Positions 8,820-16,611 of a DNA stretch of 64,000 nt are shown one piece after another. The notes beneath the pieces are model-generated. The model did no database searches, had not been told where the DNA came from, and saw nothing but the letters and a program-made list of their open reading frames with translations. The number at the start of each line of letters is the position of its first letter. The first letter of the stretch is position 1. The stretch covers positions 1 through 64,000 of the forward strand of contig JADKCH010000015.1 in assembly GCA_016714685.1 (NCBI GenBank), in the 5' to 3' direction. The DNA is from Candidatus Geothrix odensensis (GTDB lineage: Bacteria; Acidobacteriota; Holophagae; Holophagales; Holophagaceae). The position numbers were made by a program, and so were the translations under genes.

Positions 8820-9781
8820 GCCCGGCTCATCTCCGCGAGGCTCTTGGCCACGGCCTTCTGCACCTGGTCGGCGACGCCCATGGCCTCCTGGGCTTCGGCC
8901 CAGGTGACGCCCTCCTCGCTGCGGCCCAGGCAGGCGGCGTGGAAGGCCTCGATCTCCAGGCGCAGTGGCTCGCCTTCCACGATGTCGGCGGTCTCGGGCT
9001 GCACCTGGGGGCCCTCGGGGCCCATGACGAGGCGCAGCAGCTCCAGCTTCTGGGTGGCGAAGTCCAGACTCGCGTATTCCTTGTCGCCGAAGGCGCGCAG
9101 CGTCCGCTCCTTCTTGCGGGCCACGCGGCTGGCGGTGACCGTGGCGAAGGCGCCGCCCTCGAATTTCAGGCGGGCGTTCACCAGGTCGGCGTAGGGCGTG
9201 AGCACGGGCACGCCCACGGCCTCCACGTCGACCACGGGGCGGCCCACCAGGGCACGGAGCAGGTCCAGGTCGTGGATCATCACGTCCATCACGACGTCCA
9301 CTTCGAGGCTGCGGGCGGGGAAGGGTGAGACGCGGACGGCTTCGAGAAAGCGGGGCTTGAATCCGCGCTCGCGCAGGGCCGTGACGGCAGGGTTGAAGCG
9401 CTCCAGATGGCCCACCTGGGCCACGAGGTTCGGGTGCGAGGCCCGTGCTTCGGCGAGGGCCTTCAGCAGGGCCACGCCCTCATCCAGGGTGGCGGCCAGG
9501 GGCTTCTCCATCAGCACGTGCTTGCCGGCCTTCAGGGCCTGGGTGCCGAGGGCATGGTGGAAGCCCGTGGGCGCGGCGATCTGGACGGCGTCCACCTCGG
9601 CCAGCACCTCGGCCAGCGTGGCCACCCAGGGCGCACCGAATTTGGCGGCGATCTCTGGTCCCCGGACAGGATCCGGATCCACCACGGCGGCCAGCACCGC
9701 ATCTGGCGCCGAGGCGGCAATGCGGGCGTGATGCTGTCCTAAATGACCCACACCGACGACGGCGACACGGAGCTTGGACAT
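8816..9781 (-). CDS. Gfo/Idh/MocA family NAD(P)-dependent oxidoreductase
   Basis: A 321-residue sugar-type dehydrogenase. The Rossmann motif 'VVGVGHLGQHHARI' begins at residue ~8, followed by 'QIAAPTGFHH' and the family signature 'GKHVLMEKPLA'. The C-terminal alpha/beta domain contains 'DVMIHDLDLL'. The 'GHLGQHHARI' start resembles UDP-GlcNAc 3-dehydrogenase GnnA of lipid A synthesis, but no lpx gene is adjacent, so the substrate is open. ATG 9781 has a strong 'aggaggaa' site. A much longer open frame upstream is antisense to the M14 peptidase and is not real. It is first in a three-gene operon with the serine hydrolase and SpoIID protein. Confidence 0.88.
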   Translation of the reverse strand: MSKLRVAVVGVGHLGQHHARIAASAPDAVLAAVVDPDPVRGPEIAAKFGAPWVATLAEVLAEVDAVQIAAPTGFHHALGTQALKAGKHVLMEKPLAATLDEGVALLKALAEARASHPNLVAQVGHLERFNPAVTALRERGFKPRFLEAVRVSPFPARSLEVDVVMDVMIHDLDLLRALVGRPVVDVEAVGVPVLTPYADLVNARLKFEGGAFATVTASRVARKKERTLRAFGDKEYASLDFATQKLELLRLVMGPEGPQVQPETADIVEGEPLRLEIEAFHAACLGRSEEGVTWAEAQEAMGVADQVQKAVAKSLAEMSRA

Positions 9782-9847
9782 GACTTCCTCCTGACCAAAC
9801 GAGCCTAGCAGGGCTGTTACCCTGGGGGACTTCCTCACGAGGCGACC

Positions 9848-10321
9848 ATGAATCTCAAGCTCGAAGCCGTCAACCTTGCCCTCTGGCTGCATTTCGTCGC
9901 GGTGACCGTAGGCGGTGGCGCGGCCGTCGTGGCCCTGCTGCTCTCGGGGTTCGAAGAAGGCAGGGAGGACATCCAGGGCCTGGCCGCGACCATCTGGGCC
10001 AAGGTGGTGAGCTGGGCCTTCCGCCTGGCCCTCGTCGCCGGCATTGTTTTGCTGGTCCTGATGATCCAGGGGGGCCAGAACCCCTTCAAGGCCGGTACCT
10101 ACTTCCACATCAAGCTGACCCTGGTGTTCGTGCTGCTGGGCCTCTCCGAGATGAGCCCCAAGGCCCTGGCCAAGGGCAAGCGGGGCTCCGCCCTGCTGGT
10201 GGTGGTGCTCTTCCTCGCCATCGCCTTCACCGTCTTCAACAGGGGACTGTTCCTGAAACAGACTCCCAAGACCGGCCCTGAGATGCCGGTGACCGCAGCC
10301 ACCGCGCCCACGGCCCGCTGA
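9848..10321 (+). CDS. four-helix integral membrane protein
   Basis: A 157-residue membrane protein with about four hydrophobic segments (residues 10-33, 52-74, 84-101, 113-132). His15 in the first helix ('LWLHFVAVTVGGG') and 'YFHIKLTLVFVLLGLSEM' in the third recall the HemJ/CopD-like small heme-associated membrane families, but similarity is only by eye. It ends in a Thr/Ala/Pro tail. It is divergent from the Gfo oxidoreductase and lies three bases before the M14 peptidase gene, so the two are likely co-transcribed. Confidence 0.75.
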   Translation: MNLKLEAVNLALWLHFVAVTVGGGAAVVALLLSGFEEGREDIQGLAATIWAKVVSWAFRLALVAGIVLLVLMIQGGQNPFKAGTYFHIKLTLVFVLLGLSEMSPKALAKGKRGSALLVVVLFLAIAFTVFNRGLFLKQTPKTGPEMPVTAATAPTAR

Positions 10322-10324
10322 TTC

Positions 10325-11974
10325 GTGCGCCATCTTCTGTTGGCCCTGGCAGCGACGGGGCTCCTCGCGGGGTGGCCCCAGACGACCCCTGAACGCACGG
10401 ACCTCCGGCGGACCTCGACCGTGGCCGAGGTCCGGGCGTTCATGGAGGCCCTGCGGAAGCAGGCCCCTGGCCTGGAGCCCTACCAGCCCAAGGGCGCGCC
10501 CCGCGCCACGGAAACCGGGAAGCCCCTGCTGGGCTGGCGTCTGAAGGGGGCCGGGAAGGATCCCCTGCGGGTCTATGTGAACGCCAACATCCACGCGGGC
10601 GAGGTGGAAGGCAAGGAGGCCATCCAGCAGGTCATCCGGGAGCTGTTGCAGGGGAAGCATCCGGCCCTGCGGCGCAACCTCGACCTGGTGGTCATGCCGG
10701 CTTACAACGCAGACGGCACGGATGCCCTTGATCCGGCCATCCGCCCCTGGCAGCCCAATCCCACCGAGAGTGGCGTCGGCCGCCGCGAGAACGCGCTGGG
10801 CCTGGACCTCAATCGCGACTTCATGCGGGCGTCGGCGCCCAACACCCGCTGGCTGCTGGCCATGCTCAACGACTTTGACCCCGCGGTGGTGCTGGACCTT
10901 CACACCACCAACGGGAGCACGCACGGCTTCCACCTGACGCACGGGCCCGCCTGCACCATGGGCGCGGACGAGGGTCTGCTCGACTTCAACCGGAAGATGC
11001 TGGTGGAGGTCCGCGAGCAGCTGAAGGCCGAGGGCATGCCGACTTACGACTACGGCAACTTCGTGCCCTACCGGCCCACGGCGGACAAACCGCCCACGGC
11101 CTGGGAGACCTACGACGCCCATCCCCGGCTGCTGACCAACTATCCGGCCCTGCGCAACCGCCTGGCGGTGCTGTCCGAAAGCTACGTCTACCGCAGCTGG
11201 TCCGACCGCATCTCGGATACGCGGCGCTTCGTGCTGGCCTGCCTCGGCTGGATGGCGGGGCACCGGGATGAGATCCGAGGCCAGGTCCGTCAGGCCCAGT
11301 CCCGGTGGACCGAAGGCTGGCGCCAGGGGCCGGTGACGCTGCCGCTCTCCGCGAAGCTGAAGCAGGTGGAGAAGTACACCTTCGACTGGGTGGAGCCCAT
11401 CCGGGATGACAAGGGCCGCCTCACGGGCGAGAAGGGCCGGACCCGGCTGGAGCTCCCGAGCTTCGTGGGCTTCGAGGGGCGGGATTTCGTGACGGTCCCG
11501 GCGGGCTATCTCGTGGATGCCGCTTTCGCCCCCACCGTGCTTCCCCTGCTGCAGGCCCATGGCCTGAAGGTGCAGCCGGGATCGGCCCGCCCGAAGAACC
11601 TGCCGGTCCTTCATTTCCAGGAGGTGGGGCGCAAGGTCTCCCCATCTGCCTATCAGGGCGTCTTCACGCTCGAGTTGCAGGGCGCGTGGAAGCACGAGCC
11701 CACCCTGAAGAAGCTCCAGCTCACCTGGGATCCGGCCGATCTGGACCGCGCCCTCTACATCCCCCTGGACCAGCCCCTGGGCCGCCTGGCCTTCTACCTG
11801 CTCGATCCGCGCAGCACCGACAGCCTGGTGTTCTGGGGCGCCTTCCACAGCGCCCTCATTCGCGGCGATGGCATGTGGGGCGAGCCCCCACGGTTTCCCA
11901 TCCTGGCGGTGGGGCGTGGTGATGTGGCAGTGGTTTCTGCCACATCTATGCCCGCGCCCAAGGCGCAGGAATAA
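10325..11974 (+). CDS. exported M14 family zinc carboxypeptidase
   Basis: A 549-residue metallopeptidase with an N-terminal signal peptide ('LLLALAATGLLAG'). The zinc ligands are visible: HxxE at His90-Glu93 ('NANIHAGEVEGKE') and the third His in 'DLHTTNGS'. The general base Glu is probably in 'VLSESYVYRSW'. 'GLDLNRDF' is the usual substrate-carboxylate Asn-Arg motif. A C-terminal region of ~250 residues has no recognised match. The start is GTG 10325, three bases after the membrane protein stop. It is probably periplasmic and removes C-terminal amino acids from peptides; specificity cannot be read. Confidence 0.87.
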   Translation: MRHLLLALAATGLLAGWPQTTPERTDLRRTSTVAEVRAFMEALRKQAPGLEPYQPKGAPRATETGKPLLGWRLKGAGKDPLRVYVNANIHAGEVEGKEAIQQVIRELLQGKHPALRRNLDLVVMPAYNADGTDALDPAIRPWQPNPTESGVGRRENALGLDLNRDFMRASAPNTRWLLAMLNDFDPAVVLDLHTTNGSTHGFHLTHGPACTMGADEGLLDFNRKMLVEVREQLKAEGMPTYDYGNFVPYRPTADKPPTAWETYDAHPRLLTNYPALRNRLAVLSESYVYRSWSDRISDTRRFVLACLGWMAGHRDEIRGQVRQAQSRWTEGWRQGPVTLPLSAKLKQVEKYTFDWVEPIRDDKGRLTGEKGRTRLELPSFVGFEGRDFVTVPAGYLVDAAFAPTVLPLLQAHGLKVQPGSARPKNLPVLHFQEVGRKVSPSAYQGVFTLELQGAWKHEPTLKKLQLTWDPADLDRALYIPLDQPLGRLAFYLLDPRSTDSLVFWGAFHSALIRGDGMWGEPPRFPILAVGRGDVAVVSATSMPAPKAQE

Positions 11975-12020
11975 CTCATGGCGCCGAAAGGCGCCCCGAG
12001 CACATCTGAATGCCTGGTTT

Positions 12021-12060
12021 GAACCTCAGTCCTCAGGTTCTTCGTAGTCGCCGTTGTGCC
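12021..12060. repeat. 40-bp direct repeat, distal copy of yebC 3' end
   Basis: Forty bases identical to 12198-12237. On the minus strand they encode the last residues of YebC (HNGDYEEPED) and its stop codon, outside the gene. Together with the second copy it bounds a 137-bp insert. Confidence 0.95.
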
Positions 12061-12065
12061 GGGGG

Positions 12066-12093
12066 CCCCGCTCCGCGAGCCCGCGAAGCGGGG
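12066..12093. repeat. GC-rich hairpin inside the inter-repeat segment
   Basis: CCCCGCT and AGCGGGG arms plus inner CGCG/CGCG pairs around the loop AGCC (one C/A mismatch) form an 11-bp stem. It belongs to the 12061-12197 segment between the two 40-bp copies, which holds no convincing gene. No T-run follows, so it is not a standard terminator. Confidence 0.7.
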
Positions 12094-12197
12094 GAGTGGG
12101 AGCAGGCCGCAGTGCGGCGTGCGATCGCGGGCAGCCAGAAACGCGTGCGGTCAGCAAAACTGGCCGCCCAGCGTTCGCCCGGAGGGCGTGTGGCTCG

Positions 12198-12237
12198 GAA
12201 CCTCAGTCCTCAGGTTCTTCGTAGTCGCCGTTGTGCC
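12198..12237. repeat. 40-bp direct repeat, copy at the genuine yebC 3' end
   Basis: This is the in-gene copy: it contains the last codons and stop of yebC and five further bases. It is identical to 12021-12060. Confidence 0.95.
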
Positions 12238-12934
12238 ACACATTCTGCACGTCGTCGTTGTCCTCGAGCAGGTCCACCAGCTTGAGGAAGCTGGCGAGCT
12301 TGCCCCCTTCGAGCGCTGTGCTGGTGCTGGGCTCCATGATGAGCTTGGCTTCGATGACGGGCAGCTTGGCGGCGTCCACGGCATCCTTCACGGCCTGGTA
12401 GGACTCGGGACTGGTCTTGATGACCCAGGCCTCGCCCTCGTTGATCACGTCGTCGGCGCCAGCTTCCAGGGCCACTTCCATGATCTGGTCCTCGGAGACC
12501 TCGGGTTCCACCACGATCTGGCCCTGCTTGTTGAACAGGTAGGCCACAGAACCCATGGCGCCCAGTTCCCCGCCGAACTTGGTGAAGTAGCTGCGGACCT
12601 CAGGGGTGGTGCGGTTCTTGTTGTCGGTCATGGCCTCGACCAGGATGGCCACGCCCCCAGGACCGTAGGCTTCGTAGATGACCTCTTCGTAGGTCACGCC
12701 TTCAAGCTCGCCAGTGCCCTTCTTGATGGCGCGCTCCCAGTTGTCCTTGGGCATGTTGCTGCCCTTGGCCTGGTCCACGGCCAGGCGGAGGCGGGGATTG
12801 CTGGCCACGTCGCCGCCGCCCAAGCGGGCCGCCACGGTGATCTCCTTGAGGATCTTGGTGAAGACCTTGCCGCGCTTGGCATCCGCGGCGCCCTTCTTGT
12901 GCTTGATGGTGGACCATTTGCTGTGGCCGGACAT
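12203..12934 (-). CDS. yebC: YebC/TACO1 family protein
   Basis: A 243-residue protein, the usual length for the family. The N-terminal signature 'MSGHSKWSTIKHKKGAADAKRG' (shown in part) is diagnostic. 'NMPKDNWERAIKKGTG' and 'YEAYGPGGVAILVE' are also typical. YebC was described as a transcription regulator; newer work on YebC/TACO1 places it at the ribosome, easing translation of proline-rich stretches. Its acidic C-terminus 'HNGDYEEPED' is present again downstream in a non-coding 40-bp repeat. It is monocistronic or leads into nothing recognisable; the upstream gene on this strand ends 62 bases before its start. Confidence 0.95.
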   Translation of the reverse strand: MSGHSKWSTIKHKKGAADAKRGKVFTKILKEITVAARLGGGDVASNPRLRLAVDQAKGSNMPKDNWERAIKKGTGELEGVTYEEVIYEAYGPGGVAILVEAMTDNKNRTTPEVRSYFTKFGGELGAMGSVAYLFNKQGQIVVEPEVSEDQIMEVALEAGADDVINEGEAWVIKTSPESYQAVKDAVDAAKLPVIEAKLIMEPSTSTALEGGKLASFLKLVDLLEDNDDVQNVWHNGDYEEPED

Positions 12935-12996
12935 GGTGACTCCAGGGAAGAACAGGTATCTGAGTGAAACGGATCAGTCGCGCGGGGGCCGAAAGC

Positions 12997-13716
12997 TCAC
13001 CCGCGAAGGGCTCGACGGGACACGCGGGCGAAGGGTGGAGCCTCCTGGCGGATCATGGGGCGCTCCAGGAGGAACTGGTACCACTGCTCGCCGTAGACCT
13101 TCATCTTGAGGGCCTTGCCGTTCTGCAGGAGGTTGCGGTTGGTGATGAGCCGCTCATCGCCCTTGCAGATGCCGAGGCCACGGTTGAGGGTCTCGATGGC
13201 CCTGTCCCGCTCACCCATCTCCACCAGCACATAGGCATAGACGGCATAGAGGAGGCTCTCCTTCTTGCCGGTCTTGAGGGCCAGGTCGAAGGTTTCCCTG
13301 GCCTTCTTCTTCTCGCCGCGCTTCCACTGGAGGATGCCCAGCATGGCCTTGGCGATGTAGTGCTGCATGGAGGCGGAGGCCAGCAGGGGCTCGGCCTCGT
13401 CGTTCTTCTTGCGGAGGTACTGCACCACGCCGATCTGGCCATCGATGCTGCCCTTGACCAGGAACTGCCGTGAGGAGAACTTGTAGCCCTCCTGCATGAC
13501 CTCAATGGCTTTCTCGAACTGCTGCTTCTTCAGAAGCTCGCCGGCCCGCGTGAAGATCTGCTCGAGTTCCTGCTGCACCTTCCGGCCCTGCCAGATGAAG
13601 AGGCCGGCCCCGGCGATGAGGCCGAGGGGCAGGCTGATCCACAGGCTGATGCGCAGCAGGCTGGAGAGCAGAATCACGGCAAGGGCAGCGCCCAGGCCGA
13701 GCAGGAGGTTGATCAC
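12997..13716 (-). CDS. membrane-anchored TPR protein
   Basis: A 239-residue protein with two N-terminal membrane helices (about residues 3-20 and 24-42). A short charged linker and several TPR-like helical repeats follow ('AGELLKKQQFEKAIEVMQEGYKF', then 'LGILQWKRGEKKKARETFDLALK' and 'VLVEMGERDRAIETLNRGLG', shown in part). The soluble part likely faces the cytoplasm. The GTG start at 13716 is chosen because GGAG lies five bases upstream; the longest frame begins at an unlikely TTG. It is probably a scaffold for protein contacts; no specific function can be assigned. Confidence 0.75.
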   Translation of the reverse strand: MINLLLGLGAALAVILLSSLLRISLWISLPLGLIAGAGLFIWQGRKVQQELEQIFTRAGELLKKQQFEKAIEVMQEGYKFSSRQFLVKGSIDGQIGVVQYLRKKNDEAEPLLASASMQHYIAKAMLGILQWKRGEKKKARETFDLALKTGKKESLLYAVYAYVLVEMGERDRAIETLNRGLGICKGDERLITNRNLLQNGKALKMKVYGEQWYQFLLERPMIRQEAPPFARVSRRALRG

Positions 13717-13796
13717 GGAGACTCCGGATGGCACGGCCCGTAGCCGGGCCAAAGGGCCATTTTATCGGCCTTCGGGCCACTTTGCCATGCGGAGGT

Positions 13797-14531
13797 TCAG
13801 GATATGACGCCGCTCCGGGAGGGGCTCGGGCGGCGCCGGCGGACCAGGCGCTTGGCTGGAGTGGGGGTCGTGGCCTCCTTGCGGGGGCGGCCCGGTCCAC
13901 GCTTGGGCAGCGGGTCCTTGGTGGGCTTGACGACCTTCTTGACCTTGACCTTCTTGTCCTTCTTGACGCGTTCCCGGCGGACCAGGGCGGCCGCGGCCCG
14001 GCCCGTCACCACGACCCGGGAGCCATCCTTGAGCTTTTTCACCTTGCTGCCGGGCTTCCGGCCCCGCTTCAGGCTCATGGCCAGCGGTTCCTCGTCGAGG
14101 AGTTCCCGCTCCAACTGAGCCTGCAGTGCCATCATCTCGCCACGATCCACCTCGTGGTCGTGGCCGCAGAGGTGAAGGAAGCCGTGGATGACCAGCGTCT
14201 CGACCTCGCGCCTGCGGCTGACGCCGAATTTCTTGGCCATCTTTTCTGCAGTGGGCAGGCTGATGACGATGTCCCCGAGGTGGGGGAAGGCACCCTTTTC
14301 TGCACTAGACGGAAAGCTGAGCACATCTGTCGTCATGTTTTTTCCGCGATGATCGCGGTTGAGTTTTCTCATGCCGCGATCATCGACATAAGTCAGAGAG
14401 ATCCCCTGTGCTTCCGGGGCGAGACGATCCCGCAGGTCATGTAGCAGTTTGCCGAGGGACTGCTCACCAGGGCCGCGCATTTTGCTGCGGCTGGACCAAT
14501 CGATCATGAAAGGGGGGCGAGTCTGAGTCAT
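13797..14531 (-). CDS. ybeY: endoribonuclease YbeY with basic C-terminal extension
   Basis: Residues 1-~150 are the YbeY metalloenzyme that takes part in 16S rRNA 3' end maturation and ribosome quality control. The zinc motif 'HGFLHLCGHDH' (His116, His120, His126) and 'TDVLSFP' are intact. The remaining ~90 residues are strongly Lys/Arg-rich and contain 'KRGPGRPRK' (about 210-218), which matches an AT-hook core. Normal YbeY stops near 155 residues, so the tail is an addition. ATG 14531 has 'aaggattagg' upstream. It is divergent from rsmG across an AT-rich spacer; pairing of the two 16S rRNA enzymes may be functional. Confidence 0.93.
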   Translation of the reverse strand: MTQTRPPFMIDWSSRSKMRGPGEQSLGKLLHDLRDRLAPEAQGISLTYVDDRGMRKLNRDHRGKNMTTDVLSFPSSAEKGAFPHLGDIVISLPTAEKMAKKFGVSRRREVETLVIHGFLHLCGHDHEVDRGEMMALQAQLERELLDEEPLAMSLKRGRKPGSKVKKLKDGSRVVVTGRAAAALVRRERVKKDKKVKVKKVVKPTKDPLPKRGPGRPRKEATTPTPAKRLVRRRRPSPSRSGVIS

Positions 14532-14764
14532 GGCCTAATCCTTTCGTAAGATCAATCAAAGGGCAATCATCCTGCAATGATTTGAAGCTTTCGTCAACAT
14601 CTGATTTCTAGATACAGGAATTAGATCGATGCTGGCAATGGATATTCTAGAAAACAAGTACTGACATTTCTATTTAAATCAGCATCAAAATATTGCAGAT
14701 AAAAGACAAGTGTTCATGACTAATGAAATACAAAATTTGAGGCCCACCCTGGCATCCTTGGGTG
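14532..14764. promoter_or_regulatory. AT-rich divergent promoter region between ybeY and rsmG
   Basis: About 230 bases that are visibly AT-rich compared with the GC-rich surroundings (for example 'tatttaaatcagcatcaaa'). I find no open frame with a ribosome binding site. It must carry the promoters for both divergent genes. Individual -35/-10 boxes cannot be chosen with confidence. Confidence 0.5.
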
Positions 14765-15355
14765 ATGGAGCCTCGCCTGCCTTCCGAACTCAACGCCGCC
14801 CTCGGCCGGTTCTTGGTCCTGCTGGACAAGTGGAACCGCACGCACGCTTTGACGGCCCTGCCGCCGGGGGAGCGGCGAGAGGAACTCCTGCTGGATGCGG
14901 CGGTGCTGCTGCCCTTCCTGGCCCATCTGCCCGCGGGCGGCAAGGTGGCCGACCTCGGCACCGGCATGGGGTGTCCCGCGGTGGTGCTGGCCCTGGCACG
15001 GCCGGACCTGCAGGTCCTGGGCGTGGACGCTTCGACCAAGAAGCTGGCATTCCTGAAGCAGGTGGCCATGGAGCTGCCGGTGCCCAACCTGCAGGCAGTC
15101 CATGGCCGCCTGGAGGACCTCCCGGCGCTTGGCGCCGACTGGGGCACGGCCAAGGCCCTGGCTCCCCTGCCATCTCTTCTCGGGTGGTGGGAGCGACACG
15201 GGCGGCCGGAAGCTCCCTTCTTTGCCCTGAAGGGATCGGACTGGCAGTCCGAGTCCGTCCCTCAGGGCTGGGCCGCCAGCCCCCACCCCTATTCGCTGCC
15301 CACCCGCGGGAAACGCGTCGTCGTCGAACTCCGCCGGGATCCTACAGGAAGCTAG
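14765..15355 (+). CDS. rsmG: 16S rRNA (guanine527-N7)-methyltransferase RsmG
   Basis: A 196-residue Rossmann methyltransferase. 'LLDKWNRTHALTAL' corresponds to the RsmG 'W.k..NLTaI' segment, and motif I is 'VADLGTGMGCPAVVLALARPD' (shown in part), with 'VLGVDASTKKLAFLKQV' as the acidic-loop/helix segment. It methylates G527 of 16S rRNA using S-adenosylmethionine. The C-terminal part is shorter and more diverged than in E. coli RsmG, and the usual 'SRA' segment reads 'AKALAPL'. A GTG one codon upstream (14762) is an equal start candidate. It ends six bases before a strong terminator. Confidence 0.82.
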   Translation: MEPRLPSELNAALGRFLVLLDKWNRTHALTALPPGERREELLLDAAVLLPFLAHLPAGGKVADLGTGMGCPAVVLALARPDLQVLGVDASTKKLAFLKQVAMELPVPNLQAVHGRLEDLPALGADWGTAKALAPLPSLLGWWERHGRPEAPFFALKGSDWQSESVPQGWAASPHPYSLPTRGKRVVVELRRDPTGS

Positions 15356-15361
15356 GGTCGG

Positions 15362-15388
15362 AAAAGGCCCTCAATGTGAGGGCCTTTT
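15362..15388. terminator. bidirectional rho-independent terminator
   Basis: A perfect 12-bp stem AAAAGGCCCTCA / TGAGGGCCTTTT with the loop ATG. The A/T ends give a T-run on both strands. It serves rsmG (plus) and the LysM gene (minus), which converge here. Confidence 0.93.
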
Positions 15389-15405
15389 CTACCGCTGTGG
15401 GTGAC

Positions 15406-16578
15406 TCAGGGGGTGACGGTGTCACCGGCGAGAATTTCCTCCGTGGAGCGCAGCACCCTGCATGTCGCAGTCTTGGCATCCGCCCGGACCACCAGGACCT
15501 GCCCGAGGTAGTGAGTGGTGGTTTCCGTGGGTGGATTCTTCTCTTCACCAGAACCGACAGGGAAGATCCGCACCCTGGCGGCGAGGAGCACATCACCCAC
15601 TTTGAGGCCGTCATTGGCGCCCTTGTCGATGATGACCATGTCCCCGCCGGAGGCATGCAGCTTGGCATCCCGGGCGTAGACGACGACACCGGCGTTGGGT
15701 GCGAGCTTGACCGGGTCGCTGAGGTCGGACCTGAGCTGCAGGGGGATGTTGGCGGGCTCGATGAACCTCACCAGCCGGTCCCCGATCTCGATGGTGTCGA
15801 GGCAGCGCTCGACCACGGCGACGGATCCCTTCGACTGGGCAGTGATCACCCGGACCACTCCAACCTGCTTGATGACGTCACCCAGGTCCTTCTTGGCGAT
15901 GGTGGGGTGCATCAGCTTCCGGGCCACGGTCTTGAGGACCAGGAAGCGGTCTCCGACCTTGAGGCCCTGGTCGATCCCTCCGTTCACGTAAACCACCTCA
16001 CCCTCGCCCAGGAACTGGCGGTCCTGCCGCTTGTTCGCGGTGATGGTGTAGGCGCCCTGGCCCTTGTAGTGGGCTTCTGCACCTTCAGCAGCCACGAAGG
16101 GGAGCTGGATGAAATCCTGGAAGGCGAAGCCCAGTTCCGGGCGGCGGACCGCACCGGGGTCCGCCCGCCGCTGATCCGGCTGCAGGTTGGCGATGGCATC
16201 CGGCATGGATCCAGCGGTGGCCACGGCCCGGGCCAGATCGATGATCAGCGGGTCGCCGGGGTAGATCCAGTGCGGATCCTTGATCCACTGGTTCAGTTCC
16301 CAGATCTGCGGCCAGGCATAGGGGTTGCCCAGGTATTTTCCGGCGAGGTCCCAGAGGGTGTCGCCCTTCTGGACGAGGTGGGTCTTGGACCCTTCGGGGA
16401 CCCTGAGTTCCTTGGGATAGTCCCATTTCGACGCGTGGGCCTCGACCTTGATGGTATCTCCAGGGGCCGCCTCCTGGGCGTTCAGGCCGGGAACCGCGAG
16501 CGCTAGGGCCGCGAGAAGACAGGACGTCGCTCCAAGGGAACGCATCCGGCCGGCAAGCAGGCAAGTGGGCTGGTGCAT
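15406..16578 (-). CDS. exported LysM-domain protein
   Basis: A 390-residue protein with an N-terminal signal peptide (hydrophobic core around 'SCLLAALALAVPGLNA'). A LysM peptidoglycan-binding domain follows at about residues 66-115 ('HLVQKGDTLWDLAGKYLGNPYAWPQIWELN...YPGDPL', in part). The remaining ~270 residues include beta-rich segments such as 'GLKVGDRFLVLKT' and 'GLKVGDVLLAAR', repeated about 125 residues apart, suggesting a duplicated domain. It probably binds the cell wall. The ATG at 16578 has 'ggggtt' upstream; an alternative ATG lies 11 codons in. It shares the bidirectional terminator with rsmG. Confidence 0.85.
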   Translation of the reverse strand: MHQPTCLLAGRMRSLGATSCLLAALALAVPGLNAQEAAPGDTIKVEAHASKWDYPKELRVPEGSKTHLVQKGDTLWDLAGKYLGNPYAWPQIWELNQWIKDPHWIYPGDPLIIDLARAVATAGSMPDAIANLQPDQRRADPGAVRRPELGFAFQDFIQLPFVAAEGAEAHYKGQGAYTITANKRQDRQFLGEGEVVYVNGGIDQGLKVGDRFLVLKTVARKLMHPTIAKKDLGDVIKQVGVVRVITAQSKGSVAVVERCLDTIEIGDRLVRFIEPANIPLQLRSDLSDPVKLAPNAGVVVYARDAKLHASGGDMVIIDKGANDGLKVGDVLLAARVRIFPVGSGEEKNPPTETTTHYLGQVLVVRADAKTATCRVLRSTEEILAGDTVTP

Positions 16579-16611
16579 CAGGAACCCCCAGTTAGGATTG
16601 GACAGCGCTGA

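Noticed and set aside
8816..11848. A 1010-codon minus-strand open frame ending in the Gfo/Idh gene
   Set aside because: Only the last 321 codons (from ATG 9781 with a strong ribosome binding site) show protein motifs; the rest is antisense to the M14 peptidase and membrane protein.
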